Shown here: one piece after another, positions 11,780 to 24,418 of the stretch
How the letters are laid out: every line of letters starts with the position of its first letter
Position numbering within the stretch: the stretch's first letter is position 1
NCBI GenBank assembly: GCA_029168955.1
Contig: JAPDOI010000269.1
Location: 496,001 to 560,000 of the forward strand
Direction: 5' to 3'
Source: Aplectana chamaeleonis
Taxonomy: Eukaryota; Nematoda; Chromadorea; Rhabditida; Cosmocercidae
Length of the DNA stretch: 64,000 nucleotides
Program-made: the position numbers and the translations under genes
The notes under the pieces: model-generated
What the model saw: the letters and a program-made list of their open reading frames with translations, nothing else
Told to the model about the DNA's origin: nothing
Database searches by the model: none

Positions 11780-14378
11780 TATACATATATGCCCAAGGGA
11801 TACTAAAAGTATAACTCGTTTCCGCAGATCCGACATACGCTTTGTGTACTTCCCTCGTAAGAGAATTAATCCCGGGGCAAGATTTTCCTCGTATATATGT
11901 AATTGTAATGATGCTACTGCTAATTTGATGATCTTATTCATTTAATACTAATGAAATATAATTGTTATTTTAATCTTATGTAACCTATATCAATAATTGT
12001 AGGTCGTGAACGTGCAGGTAACGGGTACATCTTTCGGGTATGTAACGTACACTTGTCCTTTGCGATAAACATTCTTTATATCGATTGACAGCAAGAAGAT
12101 TTGCATGAAATGCCTGAAGTGGTGGGGCGCTCCTGCTACTGCTCCTCAATCCTTGAACTCTACTGCTCGGGATTTACAGCATGCGAAACTCATTAGCGAC
12201 TTATTGTTACATTCTATGGAAGCGCCATTAATCATATCGTCGTTGCTGACTCGAATAACCCAACATGAACCGAATATGGGCCACCCGGATGGGAATAGCT
12301 ATGATCCACGAACTTGCGCTCGCATTTTTATGCGCAACAGAAAGAATTCCAGGACCTCCGTTAATTGCAAAGCGACAGCGAGAGAAATTTGATGAGGAAA
12401 AGTAGGATTCCCAAAGTTCTGAGACAAAATAGAATACAACAGAAGGATCTGTTTTCTCGAAGCCTGTAGATTGCACTGGATCAAACAAGCTTCACATTCC
12501 TTGACATGGACTGCAAAAACAACGAATTGGACGTGAATTATTCATGTATCATTTGACAGCAGGCGATTTGAAATGGAATGGGAAAAAGCTTCAAAAGTCA
12601 GTAAATTGGACTTTGAAAAAAAAATAGCAACCGTCACAGCTTTTTCTGAGAAGTGAAAAGGTCTCGTGTCAAATGTTGCCTATGACTGGGGGATCTGTCA
12701 TACTTGTTACGCAAAATATATCATAAGTTCATCATTTATAATATATAATTTTATTATCAATGAAATGGAGGTTCTTCATAGCTTTTTCTTACCCGAAAAT
12801 TGGTGTTCTTCGTTCGGGTTTCTCTCATGGTGTTCCGTCAAAGTCCTTTTCTTTGATCAACCTGAATTTGACATTTTCTGCTGATGGCTTTGAAGTTAAG
12901 TTGCTAGGGGTAGGAAGTACCTAGCACCCAAAAACTTGACGTCAGAGCTTACATGAATGCCCTAGTGCTCGTGTAAATGGCGTCTACCTAGCGTCATCCA
13001 CCTGATTTTTTTTCATGATCCTATCAATCATATATTTCAATACGTTTTGTCGGAATAGATTTGAGAATGAAATTCTCTCAAAATTAAGGATACAATGAGT
13101 TTTTTCAGAAGATAATGACGAAGAACCTCCGTTCGTTTTCGTTTTTCGTTATATTCCTTGTGCCTACCGCAGTTGGTTGATTTGTTTTCTTACATACTGT
13201 TCGTTTTTTCGCACACCTAAGCGTGCTTATTAATTATTAATACATAGATGAGTAAGTGTCATTCAATTAGGAAGCCGCACTAGTCCAGCACAAAATCATA
13301 AGAGCGATAGCCATCCACCCTTTCTTTTTTCCGTTTTAACAATAAGCAGAGTCGCGTCTTCGTAACTGAGTGATTCTTACAGTATGCAAGTAGATGTGCC
13401 TCTTTTGGAAAAAGGTGAATAATATAAGAAACGCATCAAACTCAAAAAATTCTGTGTAGACAAATGATAGAATATAGCAGTATTTAGGAGGCCAACTAAT
13501 TTGAGAATGAAAATAAAATCTCAAAAGAAACGCATGTGAAACAAAAACGGGGAGGGACAGTAGTGACTGACTGCTCTCGTAGTCATCGCATAAGCCGTGG
13601 AGCGCGTTGATCTAGCATGGGAAGCTAACAACGCTTTCAAGTGAAATTTCAGATAGGATCACAAGATACTCATGACCGCCGACGCGTCAGGGCGTGACGC
13701 AAGGGTGTCGCGTTGGAGTATGAATGACTTAACCCCAGGAACGCGCATTACAACGCAGTCAAGTGCGTTTTCCGCGTCTCCGCGTTACGCCTGACGTCAT
13801 TCCCTAAAATTTTCAGCTATAGTACCTATCGCGAAAAGGATCACAACATAGTCATAGTCTTTGAAAGTGTAGGGTAGCTAACAGCATGTAGTGGAGAGTG
13901 CCAGTCCAGAGACATGAAAGTCTATTCTCGGTGGCGCGAGGGCATCCGGTGAGCGACACGGCAATCAGCGTGTTGAATAGTATGAGTGGCACACTGTCCA
14001 TAAGAACACCAGACCGGAAATAAGGCATATCGGATTTTTTCTGTCTAAAAACGATTCTATTCAGGCAAGTTCCTATTAAACATATGTAAAGTCCATTATG
14101 AGTGAGTACACTCTTCGGATTTCTAGATTGATAAGTTGGGTTATTTGAGAAGTATTCCTAATTTTCAACTGTCTATTCTTCTTAATCTAAACTCGAGTTG
14201 TCAGTGAGCAAGCGGGTCTGAAAGCCCTTGGTGAGGCATCCAGCATTCAATCTAGTTCTGACGAGTTCCAGTGGCAATCCACTCATCCCCTTGTGCAAAG
14301 CACGGAATATGTGGCATTTAGCAGCAAGGAGAAGAAGTTGGGACATCAGAGTTGCTGAACATATGGTTTTCGTTTTCA
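11780..14378. other. No gene or element recognised
   Basis: This stretch is moderately AT-rich. Its open frames are all under 105 residues and overlap on both strands. I see no terminal inverted repeats, domain motifs or RNA genes. An inverted GACGTCA-rich patch near 13680-13800 (GCGTGACGC, GCGTTACGC) is too degenerate to call. Confidence 0.4.
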
Positions 14379-14501
14379 TTTTAGTCTGACGCATGGACCA
14401 GGCGGCAGGCTTTGCGGTGTTGGCGGCCTCACTGGAGAATGGGGTTTCGATTCTCGCAGAATGATTTACCGTCGCAGCCACGTCCATTCATCAGACTAAA
14501 A
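14379..14501 (+). mobile_element. 123-bp MITE, TTTTAGTCTGA ends (copy 2)
   Basis: The ends TTTTAGTCTGACGCATGGAC and ATTCATCAGACTAAAA are inverted. The interior word GGTTTCGATTC resembles a Pol III B box. The length equals that of the copy at 9492-9614. Confidence 0.7.
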
Positions 14502-16067
14502 TGTTTGCGCGAACTCTATGTCGCACCTCTTTTGGAGCAAGGCCTTGAGCCAAACCGCATGCAGTTTCTTCAGACCACTGATGGCATGGAGATCTTCACA
14601 GTGTAAGGTGTCTCTGCCAAGTATAGTCTAGTGGATGAATGACGCGCTTGTTCACTAGATTGAATTCTACGATAATACTCTACATATGGTCTTTATCATT
14701 CAATTAGCAAAACACTAGGCTGCTAGACCGAAAAATGGCGCGAGGAGAAAGAAAGAATAATGAATATTCATCAATTGCTTGCTCTCCTCATAGCTGAGTG
14801 CGTCTTCCTGATGGAGAAACATGAATGATATGTAGAAAGCCGGTCTTCTTTTTCCGGTTCAAGAGCAAAAAAGTGTTTTTGGTAACGTTTGCCAGAGTCC
14901 TTGTTGTAACAGAAATCATATATCGGTGGTCATATCGACCGATCACCAAGTGGGCGGCGCCTTAGTGCAGGCGCAAAACATTCGCTAATCACAGATCACC
15001 CAGCGCTATATGAAACTCTGTCGCCGAACTGTTTTCAGGTTCCGCCTTCCAACACCAGTTCCCGCTCTCATCGTTCTAGCACAACCTTACCGCCGACGTC
15101 GACGCCAGCCACACTATTCGCCCCACTGCCATACTCCAACTCACTGATACTTTTGCTGCATCTCGCCACCTGCGCGTGGCAGTCTTTTCTATGAATCTTT
15201 TGCACGCCGTTTTGTATGCCGTAACCGGCAATTGACGATAAGGTCTTCCCGCTACGCGGTCGATTACCTGCGAAACGTAGGAAAAAAATCTATAAGTATA
15301 TCGCCCTGCGGTTGAGTTGCTGACGAACACAGTACGAGGTGCCTGACCTTGCGATTGAATACCTGGAGAACGGTCAGAAGTCTGCTCGCAGTTGAATTTC
15401 ATGGGGTAATACCGGTTCTGTCGTGCTCTGGCGCTTGAACACCTGAAAAATAGACCAACTGTCGACTCTGGTTTGAACCTGGCCTATGAATCGCACGTTA
15501 TTCGACTTCCTGTGCTTGATCCATGCGCGTCACTTGATATCGCTCGTATCCAATACGCCGGGGTACTTTTTAAGCAAAGAGAGCTCATTGGGAGGGATTT
15601 CGAACTGTTCGCCCTAGACAGAGATGGACCCAGAAACCGTCCAGAACCTTATAGATCGAAATGCTGAGAAGATAAATCTCATGATGGAAGAGAGTCTCAG
15701 AAATTGGCTTACAAAGAAATAGAAATGGCACAGCAGTTGTTGCAACTTGAATGCAAGAAGTGAGGCGAGGCTAGAAGATAAGGTGATGCCTCATCAATCA
15801 TTACTAATCTCGGAAATGGCCGTATACATGACAACATTCGTGTTTGACCCCAAAATTGATAGATAATCCTTTAGATGGTATGAAATACACGAAGACACGT
15901 TGAAGAAAGTGTTCGCGATAAATCTTGGATGTTCAGCTTTTTACAGATTATGATTAGTCAAGAACAGACTGTGATAGAAGCGTCAGGATGAACTGCTGAA
16001 AGTGACGAGGAAGCACTTTTTTACGTCTAAGCAAGACTCATTGTGTGACGTCATATTTTTGAGAATG
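14502..16067. other. No gene or element recognised
   Basis: Short frames on both strands (up to 108 residues at 15076-15402, minus) have no domain, signal or membrane features. No inverted termini or RNA genes are seen. Confidence 0.4.
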
Positions 16068-16459
16068 TAAGGCCCCGGTCAGAGTTGGTGCTATATGCAT
16101 CTGTAACCCAACGACTCCCCCAGCAACCCCAGCACCCCCCAACACCCCACAACACCCAAACGGTCAATACGTATGATTAAAATGAAGGGATGAGCTTAAG
16201 AAAATCGCTCGGTGTATCCAACTAGATATGACGATGATTACGTGGCCAACAGGATTGCACCTGTTCAGAGAAATAGTGAAGGAGAGTATATTGAAGAAAC
16301 GGACGTAGCAGTGTGGACAGCTTTCTAGTGATACGCAATGTTTTATCATCAGCCCGCCCACCCGGTAATTTTCTCATCCGCCGTCATCCACGTATAGCAT
16401 GGATATCGACCGCGTCGGATACACCGAGTGATTTTCTCAATCTCACATCATCATTTTAA

Positions 16460-16944
16460 AGGCAGTATTCACGATAGAAAATGTGTTTCAGTTTCCACTA
16501 GGAATGGGTAGTGGAGGGGGACACTGTAATGTTGACGTCGAAAGAACGCACGGAAGCGAGCCAGGAAAAGCTCCAAAAGAGCCCGAAGTTGCCACCTCGA
16601 GTGCAAGGCAAACCCCAAAAGCACAACACACGCCCACCGACGTGAACAAATGAATGCTCGATATCGTGAGATGAGCGATGATTTATAATCATGGCTCCGT
16701 TCTTCCCTTCATTCTCAACTTCTCTCTTTACTCACGTCAGCTGGCATAAATCGGCTGCAAAAGACGGAAGTTACAAGCCTCGGAAAACTCGTCCACCATG
16801 TTTCCTTAGGTCATTTTTTGAGAGACCATAACTCCGTTCCCAGAAGGTCTTGTACGATTTCAGAGATATCAATGGAATCAGCATGGGGCCGTTTTCAAGA
16901 TAGGCGGGAGAACAGAAAAACGATTTTTATCGTGAACACTGCCT
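16460..16944. mobile_element. TTAA-flanked MITE, 485 bp (family A)
   Basis: TTAA at 16456-16459 and 16945-16948 flanks AGGCAGTATTCACGATAGAA and its inverted partner TTTATCGTGAACACTGCCT. The body matches 62314-62799 almost in full: TTTCCACTAGGAATGGGTAGT, GACGTCGAAA.AACGCA and ATGAGCGATG. The 485-486 bp length is constant in copies at 41141, 61504 and 62314. The TTAA duplication is piggyBac-like; no transposase is present. Confidence 0.85.
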
Positions 16945-16959
16945 TTAAACACACGTATC

Positions 16960-17170
16960 GACCGAGGTGGGTTTTGGGGGTGTTAGGGGGTGCGGGAGGG
17001 GGTGTTGGAAGGGATACACCGAGTGATTTTCTCAGCTTCACCTCATCGCGCGTATTGTTGTTCATACGCTATCGACCGGGTGGGTGTTGGGGGGGTGTTG
17101 GAGGGTGTTAGGGGGTGTTGGAGAGGGTGTTGGGGGGGTGTTAGAGAGTGTTGGAAGGGGATACACCGAG
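16960..17170 (+). repeat. GGGTGTTGG minisatellite
   Basis: Units of 8-11 bp (GGGGGTGTTGGAGGGTGTTAG and variants) repeat in two clusters at about 16970-17010 and 17080-17160, separated by GGATACACCGAGTGATTTT, which also occurs three times here. They form the subterminal right arm of the enclosing element. Confidence 0.8.
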
Positions 17171-17255
17171 TGATTTTTGCATCTCATTTCCAATGCATTC
17201 TGTGTGTATCGACCGGGCTGGAGAAGTCGGCTCATCCAACTATGACCGGGGCCCA

Positions 17256-18176
17256 AGGATTGACCGATCTGAAAGAATGAATTCATGCCATGTGATAACA
17301 TGATCCGCCTTATGCACGGCTACTTATCCACGCCATTATCTTTGCTGACCGGCTGTTTACTTGTTCAAGCTTCTTGAGAAAGGATTAGTTTGGGAGGCAG
17401 GGTGGTCCAATGGGCTGACTGGCCCACACGATTTTCACCAACTTCCCGATGGTTTTTCGTGATTCTCTATTCACTTTTTTCATCTTTAGCTCTCACAGCT
17501 CACGTTTCTGTGTTCATCGTGAACACTGCCTTTAGAGAAAGATTGTGCGTCCCTTGCTGAAGATACACGGTTGAGGTTTTTGCTCGGGAGGCTGGATACT
17601 GAAGTCTTCAAGAGATGCAAGCTAGAGATTCTCACGAAAGCTTTCTCAGACGTTTTGGTCAGTGAAACTATTTCAACCACTCAAGAGAAATATTCTATAA
17701 AAGGAAGCCTTCATTCACATTACGATACCAGTGTGTGAAAGTTGCGAAACAAGACACGGAGCATTACATGAAGTACACTGATCGCGCGAATGGACTGTGT
17801 GAACATGAATGTTTTGACGCGGTGGATAGTGAGGGTTTGAAAACATTAGTGTGGATTTATATTCTCAGGTCGCATAGAGACCGTGGGATTCGACCAAAAT
17901 TGTTCACCTTCTCCGAAGCAGCAAGCAAATGAACGACCGAAGCCCACGCTTCATGAAGTCTACAAATGTGATCGAATCACGACTTTATTGAAAATTATTA
18001 GAGACAATTCAGCTATGTGTGTGAGAGATCAAGAAGGGGCCATTCTGAAAAGAAAAAGAAAAGACATCGAAATATGGGAGCTGTGGTAAAACTAGTCACG
18101 CAAGTCGTGAGTGGTGGGTATGTAACTGGTGTGTTCAGTAGGTGTAGCTGGTGTGTAACTGGTGAACTTTAGAGGC
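17256..18176. other. No gene; solo TTAA-element end near 17512
   Basis: TTCATCGTGAACACTGCCT at about 17512-17530 is the right terminus of the AGGCAG family, without a partner that I can find. The remaining open frames (up to 68 residues) have no features. Confidence 0.4.
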
Positions 18177-18425
18177 ACGATAATCTTCCATTTTGAGAGT
18201 ATTTTCTATATTGATCAAGTGGCCCCGGGTAGAACTTAAATGACTCAGAAATTGAGAAATACGCACCAAAAGTACACGAAATCTTCAAGTATCAGCCCGC
18301 CTCTCAATGATCACAGAAAGCGTTAGTTGTGACAATGACATCTTTCGTGGGCCCGTCCTTCGCAATTCTCTACCCTCTCTTTTGCTACGTTCTATCCTTA
18401 GAGCCCTAACTAATCCTCTCAGGTA
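18177..18425. mobile_element. Truncated copy of the 62190-63158 element; empty TTAA site
   Basis: ACGATAATCTTCC, TTGATCAAGTGGCCCCGGGT, GTACACGAAATCTTCAAGTA, CCCGCCTCT..ATCACAGAA and GGGCCCGTCCTT..CAATTCTCTACC match 62200-62315 and 62800-62930 in order. Where the 62-kb copy has a TTAA-flanked insert, this copy reads ATCTTCAAGTA without insertion. No intact termini are seen. Confidence 0.7.
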
Positions 18426-18900
18426 AAACTACTTGTCCAGAATCGGACGAATAGTTGTCGAGAATCGGTCGACAACCGAGAAGTTGTCCAGAAATTTGAT
18501 AGAAGTTGTCGAGAATTCCGAGATTCGTAGTATTTGTCGAGAATTACGGCCGATTTGATTCAGAATTTCAGAGAAATTTGCTGAGAATTCAGGGGAGCGA
18601 TTGTTTGCCGAGAATTCGGACAGATTTCTCGGCAACTCCTTGCGAAATCGAGAAATTGTTTCGAATACGTCGAAAATTTCCCACGAATTCAGGACATAAC
18701 TCCAGAACCCTCTTTACATCACATTCTCCAGATGTTGCGGCTGCTGTTTTTGTCCTTTTCTTTTCGTGGGGGTCCTCTGTGGTTTTTTTCTTTTTTGCTC
18801 CATTCTTCTACAGTGCGGTCGGCTGCCAAGGATAAAAAGGCGGCGGCGGGCGGCGGCCGCCGCCGTTTTTGTGCGGCGTCCGATTCAGGAACGGTTTACC
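18426..18900. repeat. Degenerate GTCGAGAATT-type repeat plus GGC run
   Basis: GTTGTCGAGAAT and GTTGTCCAGAA variants recur about every 20-40 bp at 18428-18640. A (GGC)-rich block GGCGGCGGCGGGCGGCGGCC lies at 18839-18858. I see no coding gene; the 109-residue frame at 18506-18835 is composed of these repeats and a low-complexity tail. Confidence 0.5.
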
Positions 18901-19900
18901 GTGTTTAAGGACTTCCCCGGTTGATTCTGTTTTTGTGACACTTTCGAGGCAGCTGTGCGATTCCGCCAAAGAGGTTTGAAGAAATTTCGAAAAGTTTGAA
19001 TTTTTTTCGAGAAATTGAACTGAAAGGATGACGAGTCTTCAGAAGCTCATAAACGTTTTCGAAACAACGGCTTATGATCCAAGAAAGTTGTAAGTGATAC
19101 ATAAAACATTTGCAGTATACCGTGTATGAAACATTTTGTCAGAAAACTGCGAGCTGGAAATGAAAAATACTCTGGATGAAAATTACACAATACAGCACTG
19201 CAGAGCCCGATTGAAATCAATTTTCGGCTCCAGACAGGCCTATGCTGTTTTGAAATGTTATAATGATGATTCAAATGATTTATTATGCAGCAACCACGAG
19301 TACACCGGAAAAAATTTTCTGGCTAAACGGGCATTCTTGTAAAAATTCCAAGAACTAGTTTTTTTTTTGAAAATTCAATGTCTATTTAAAGACCCTAACA
19401 AATTTACTTCTTTGTTTTGATTGATGCTTTCTTCAGAGCTAGGGAGGTGACACCAACAGCGAGTTATCTGGTCATTTTTGATAGCTGATTTCCAAATTAT
19501 CATTTACTCAACATTGTTCCGCGAGATGTGACCAGTTTTTATGAAGTCCTCGAGTGTATAGCTCCTATAAAAAAGATTTTCCGAAGAAGTTAGCCATGAA
19601 AAAGTCCAAGTGGGCATCAGTAAAAATAGCACAATATAAGAAACTATTTGTAAAAAAAACTAAACTAGAAAAATTTGTTTTTTTTTTTGAAATTTCGCAT
19701 TTTTCGTTTTTTTCTGTTGCGTTTCACGATATGGAATGATTTGGGATCAATAAACTCTGAGGAAAATAGTTTTGAGCATGAACAGCTGAGTTTGGTTTCT
19801 GATTTTTTCATGACCACTTAGGTATTCTCGTTCACACTGTGAGGCTCAATCGCAATCCTTTTTCTCTTTTATGTGTGACAAGCGCGTTGGTAAAGCTTAA

Positions 19901-20450
19901 AGGCATCGTTCACGATGAATTTCGTTTTCGAGTTTTCTATACATAATGAGAGCTATAGTTCCCTATATAACAGCTACGTTGAAAAAATCGCGAAAAATCC
20001 ACTGAAAACCCCTTTTTTAGACCCAAAATAACTCAATCGACTTTTGGCAAGGGAAGAGTCGATCGTTAGAGATAGCGTTTTTGACCGGCGATCTAACGAT
20101 CAAGTGAAGTTTATATTTCTTTCAAGTGATTTGTTTGAGAAGGAAGGGTGGTTAATCGATGTGTGTAGAAAAGTCATTCCTGACGTAATCGTTTGGTATA
20201 TTCCATCAACTTCCCCTCAGTTGCACTATATCAAATGTTGAAAATTTACTTATATGATGGCTGATAGCAATTTGTGCCAGATGACTGACGGAGGGCCGGC
20301 CCCTTTTGACGGAATTTGAGACATTCAACCTCAATTATCTTCACAATAAGGCATTTACAATCGGACAAACTCTCCCTACGTTCTTATGTGGGGCCAGAAA
20401 ATCATTCAAACCGAAAAAACGGTGAGTGGTTTGCAGCGCGTACGATGCCT
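19901..20450. mobile_element. TTAA-flanked element, AGGCATCGT ends, 550 bp
   Basis: TTAA at 19897-19900 and 20451-20454 flanks AGGCATCGTTCACGATG on the left and CAGCGCGTACGATGCCT on the right. A solo copy of the right end occurs at 4793-4809 (CAGCGCGTACGATGCCT, TTAA next). No coding capacity is recognised. Confidence 0.65.
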
Positions 20451-20689
20451 TTAAGGGTACGCGAATAATATCGATTTTGAAGATTATCGTGAACACGGCC
20501 TCTAAGTGAAGCGAACGGCAACCTGGAAGTTTGCGCTGATTTTTTAACTGGTTCAAACAGCACATTAGAGGTGTGTTATTATCGTATTCCCATTCCCGAT
20601 GATATTTTTGCATCTTCGAATACAGGAACGATATTCTCCCAAATTGGGTTTTCTGATGCTTACCTTCAAGCGTAACTAACGGATGAGGC

Positions 20690-22990
20690 CCAAAAGTTGG
20701 CTGTGATCATTGTACACAAGGACCTACAGCGATACAGAAGGTGGCCTTTTGGTGTCAAGTTAGCGCCAGAAAATTTCCAAAAATTGTTCTATAGGCTACA
20801 ACGTGTCTGGAAGGAGCAGCGGTCATTTACTCAGGCAAACCATCGCTCCGAGCGGTACCGGAGAGGTACTCGAGCGGCGCTGCCTCACCGCTCCGAGCGA
20901 AAATTAGCCATCTACTCGTGCCACAGCAGCCGCCCTCCGGGCCACAGCAGTATCGCTCGGAGCGATCTTCGGTCCCAACTGGCTATTTTTGCGGTCCTCT
21001 GTTCGGGCGATTTTTTCAAAAATTCCCCTAATTGCTATTTTTTCTTTATTTCACTCCTCTTCTGGAGAGGATTTAAGCCTGTTAAGAGGATAAGGTACCT
21101 GTTACACAGCCCGTGGGTCCAGGAGGTTAATCCTGCCACAGGCCGCAACAAGGATACCATCCCAGCATGGTCCGCAATGAGGAAGCCTTCCCCACCGCGG
21201 GCCATGGGGATCCCCCCGGCCGTCCAAAAATTGTCATCCTGAGAGTGAAGTCCGAGGTCACCACTCAAGAGTGGCCTTGAAAGGCCAACTACACCTCTAC
21301 ACGAGGCTAGCCGCCTTTTATACCCGCCTGTGGATTGGTTTGTTCTTTGAGTGATAATGCTTGGCTCTGCACGTTATCACTCAAAGAGAACAACCAATCC
21401 CGCGTCTCTCTATCTCTGGGGATGGCACCACTGTGGCCCTGAGAGTGACCGGAGAGCGACCGAGGGGCGAACTGGCACCGGACAGGGACCGGGGTGCCAG
21501 TTGGCCCCTCGGCCGCTGTCCGGGCGAAGACGTCATAATTGGGAGGAGCCGGTCCCGCTCGGAGCGATGGTTTGCCTGAGTAGGCGACATTCTAACAGTC
21601 CCTAAAGAGCATAGAAGGAACATTCATGTTTATTTCAAAGTGAAAAAAAATACGGCTTCCGAAAGAAACTGAAAAAGGCTTGATTGCCAAACCAGAATCC
21701 GTTTTTTAGGTTCCGTCTAAGAGAGCGACAGACGTCGTTCAAATCTAGAGAAGGTGGCCGCTATCGCTAAAATGCCAGAACCAGTGAACATGGCACAGTT
21801 GCACTCATTCCTTGGCATAGTTGCGTACTATTCGTCTTTTATCCCAAACGTTAAAGAGATGTCTGGACCAGTAGATGCTTTGCTAAAAAAGCACATAAAA
21901 TAGATATTAGAAAACGAAACAGCGTTTAAGGAGGAATTTTTGATGTCGGACTTGAACAAGACATACTATGGCCCTAGAAAGAAGCTAATCGTAGTTGCAG
22001 GCGCTTGCCATGACAGGATAGGCTACGTGATCTGACACGAAACGCCCGATGGAACAGAGAGGCCGATCGAACACGGCTTGAGATCACTAACAGACGCAGA
22101 ACCAGAATCATGATCAGACAGCGAAAAAGGCATTTTGCTTTGTGGTAGCAATAGAAAGAGTTCCACAATATTGTTTGTGAAGGCGTTCTATGCTCTGCGC
22201 TGACCACAAGACTTTGCTGGTCATTGTCGGCAGCAAAATTGTCATACTTGTCCATGCAGCCAACCATTTTTTGCGTTGGGGAACAATTCTTACAGACTAA
22301 TACACCAAGAGGTGAACCGAGTACACCAAGACGAGTTCGCTTGAAGAAGCTGATGGGCTGTCGTGGCCGATACAGAAACACCCCATACTACGGGAGGATT
22401 GAGTTGTGACCTAATGTAAGAAGGAGGTGGATCCATTGCCTGCAGATGCTATACCTAGGTTGCCCGTGATGGCAAATAGGATTCGTGAGCAGTCTGAAAG
22501 CGATGTTTAGCTGCAAAAGCAAAACAATTTCATTGACACGGGAGAATGGCTAGAGGCAGTAAAGCCTGATTTGTGGAAACCAAACTTTAAACGCGAATCA
22601 TTATCGATAGTGCAACACAGCGTGATGGTGAATAATGGGTAGGCGTGCCAGACACGTTGAAAAGAAAACATTCTCAAAGAGCTGCACTATGGCCATCATG
22701 GGACTGTCGGGATGAAAGGACTAGCGCGGAGTTCTGTCTACAAGGTCGTCGGCGACGCATTGGGATAATGGCCAAAGGTGTTCGAACTTAAAACAATCAC
22801 AGATGACACAACGATGACGCTGCGAAGAAGATTCTGCACGTCAAGTAAATCTAGAGACGCTGTTGAGCCATGACGGAGCACAGTTCACATAGTAGCTTCT
22901 CAAGCAGAACAGGGAATAGCAGGGTGGTGATTTCGTAAGAACAACGCCGCATCGTCCTAACAAGGGTAGTGTTTAGAGTGTCAAGCGCAT
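20690..22990 (+). pseudogene. Ty3/Gypsy pol relic (RT, RNase H, integrase), split by a DNA element
   Basis: Conceptual frames show, in order: an RT palm segment YRRWPFGVKLAPENFQKLFY at about 20730-20800; then a DNA-element insert (20828-21582); the post-catalytic RT word EHRRNIHVYFK (21609-21641); the connection HSFLGIVAYYSSFIPNVKEM (21806-21865); RNase H words LIVVAGACHDRIGYVI, HETPDGTERPIEHG and LRSLTDAE (21991-22105); a chain with ADHKTLL and RWGTILTD (to about 22300); ELHYGHHGTVGMKGLARS, the integrase zinc-finger tail (22681-22735); and SHDGAQFT, an integrase core word (about 22870). Stops and frameshifts are many, so it is dead. No gag or LTRs were found. It is a retrotransposon relic by family knowledge. 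Confidence 0.8.
20828..21582. mobile_element. TACTCAG-ended element (copy 2), nested in the Gypsy relic
   Basis: The left end TACTCAGGCAAACCATCGCT and the right end AGCGATGGTTTGCCTGAGTA are inverted. This is the cleanest of three copies (755 bp). Minus-strand features are TATAAAAGG at 21322-21314 and a frame with a CCCCATGGCC start at about 21211 (MARGGEGFLIADHAG..). Subterminal GAGCG words repeat on both sides. It interrupts the RT coding region just where the catalytic YxDD box would lie. Confidence 0.8.
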
Positions 22991-23244
22991 ATGCGAAAGC
23001 GACTAGTATCGTAAGTATCTCTTCTGGGCACTATCCTAGACGGGGGGCACTCAGGATTCAAGTCAGAAATTAAGTGATCCATTGATTGGTAACGCTACCA
23101 ATCGAAGTATTTCTATTAAATTTCAATAGCAGCAATGCTTAAAAGCAATATCGAGCAATTTTCATCAGGTTTTTTGTTCACTTTTGTGAGTAAATTTTGG
23201 GTGCCCCCCCCCCGTCTTGGATAGAACCCTCTTCTGGCTCAATG

Positions 23245-24128
23245 GTAAAACTGCGCAGTATCCCGCCCCGAGCTACATGTTCAAAAAAGTTATGAGCATT
23301 TTTCAGGCGAAAAGGCACCCTTCAAGCATTTTTTTGGGAGTTTCAGACAATTTTCTCGGATTAAGCCCAAGTCTCGTATGTAGGGGTAATCTGTGGTGGC
23401 GAACACGAATCTGGAGTCCATTTGTCGAAATTTCGAGTTTTACTGTAGGTCACGGTAGCTAACATGTCATTCAGGCGGCGAAATCCAATCTAGTACTTTT
23501 AAAATTGACAAACGGAGGTTGAATTCGTATTCTCCACCCCGAACAACCCCCGTATACAAATTTTGAGTCAAATCTGAGATTTTGATCAAACTACCGTATG
23601 CCCACCTTAATCTACCGTAATAAGCAGAAAAAGCGGACTCCAAATTCGTGTTCAGCACTCCAAATAAACTTCAGAGGAAGAATTTGAGCAATATCCATCG
23701 TAGCTCTCCGAAAATCTCGAACGTGGCGCTTTCAACTCAAAATTTTCCCCGATTGAGAAGTTTCGAACGAAAATAGCCGAAAACATTGGATAATCGACTA
23801 ATAAGTGACAGACTCGTGATCAGCGCCCCAAAAAACCCCTTGGAAGAATTTCAAGTCAAATCTAGAAGATTTTTCTAAAACGCTTCCGTAGCCCTCTAAC
23901 CGATATAAATATTCGCCCAACCGAAAATTCGTGAAGTCCGAAACGCTTTCAGTCTGGAAAAAGTATGAAAAATGCGCTTTCACCAAAATTTCGCTCAGGG
24001 GAAGTAGTTTTAGGCGCTGAACACATTTATGATGTCCGTTTCCGAATACAAAAAGCACAAAAACGACCTTTTTAGGCTTGTAACTTCTTGGAACCTGCAG
24101 CTCGGGCGGAATACTGCGCAGTTTCACT
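23245..24128. mobile_element. 0.9-kb TIR element, GTAAAACTGCGCAG family (copy 2)
   Basis: The ends GTAAAACTGCGCAGTATCCC and the inverted GGAATACTGCGCAGTTTCAC frame a body that aligns with 10965-11779. A partial relative lies at about 43800-43960 (ACGAATCTCATATTCGTGTT, GCACCCCAAATA). It is non-coding; the 131-residue minus frame shows no domain. Confidence 0.7.
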
Positions 24129-24418
24129 ATTGAGCCATTAGAGATACTAATGATACTAGTCGTTTCGGCAGATGCGTTTACCTCTGTGAACACCTCCCTT
24201 GTAAGACAAAGGTAGAGAAGAGAGTTTGGTTGGTATCCTGAATAGAGGGATAGTGAAGCTAAGAGGGGAGCGAAGGTCGTTCACTCACCAAAACAATGCG
24301 GAGCAGGTAGATAGAGGAAATTACGCCTACCATAGGAGATGGACTGGTAAAAGCGATTTCATTCCAAGCAGGGTGCCAAACGATGAGACTTTTTCGCCTG
24401 TGACACTGTCCTCGTTAA

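Larger units (their letters stand above)
16068..17255. mobile_element. TAAGGCC-ended element with minisatellite subtermini (copy 1)
   Basis: The left end TAAGGCCCCGGTCAGAGTTGG and the right end CCAACTATGACCGGGGCC are inverted. Inside the left end lie C-rich CCCCAACA units; inside the right end are the complementary GGGTGTTGG units. The relative at 28781-29343 has the same design in the opposite orientation and lacks the TTAA-type insert at 16460-16944. The overlapping 96- to 97-residue open frames are repeat translation. Confidence 0.7.

Noticed and set aside
13680..13800. GACGTCA/GCGTGACGC inverted patch as a MITE
   Set aside because: Pairing is too broken and no flanking duplication or second copy is visible.
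16990..17301. Glycine/valine-rich and proline-rich frames
   Set aside because: They are translated GGGTGTTGG minisatellite.
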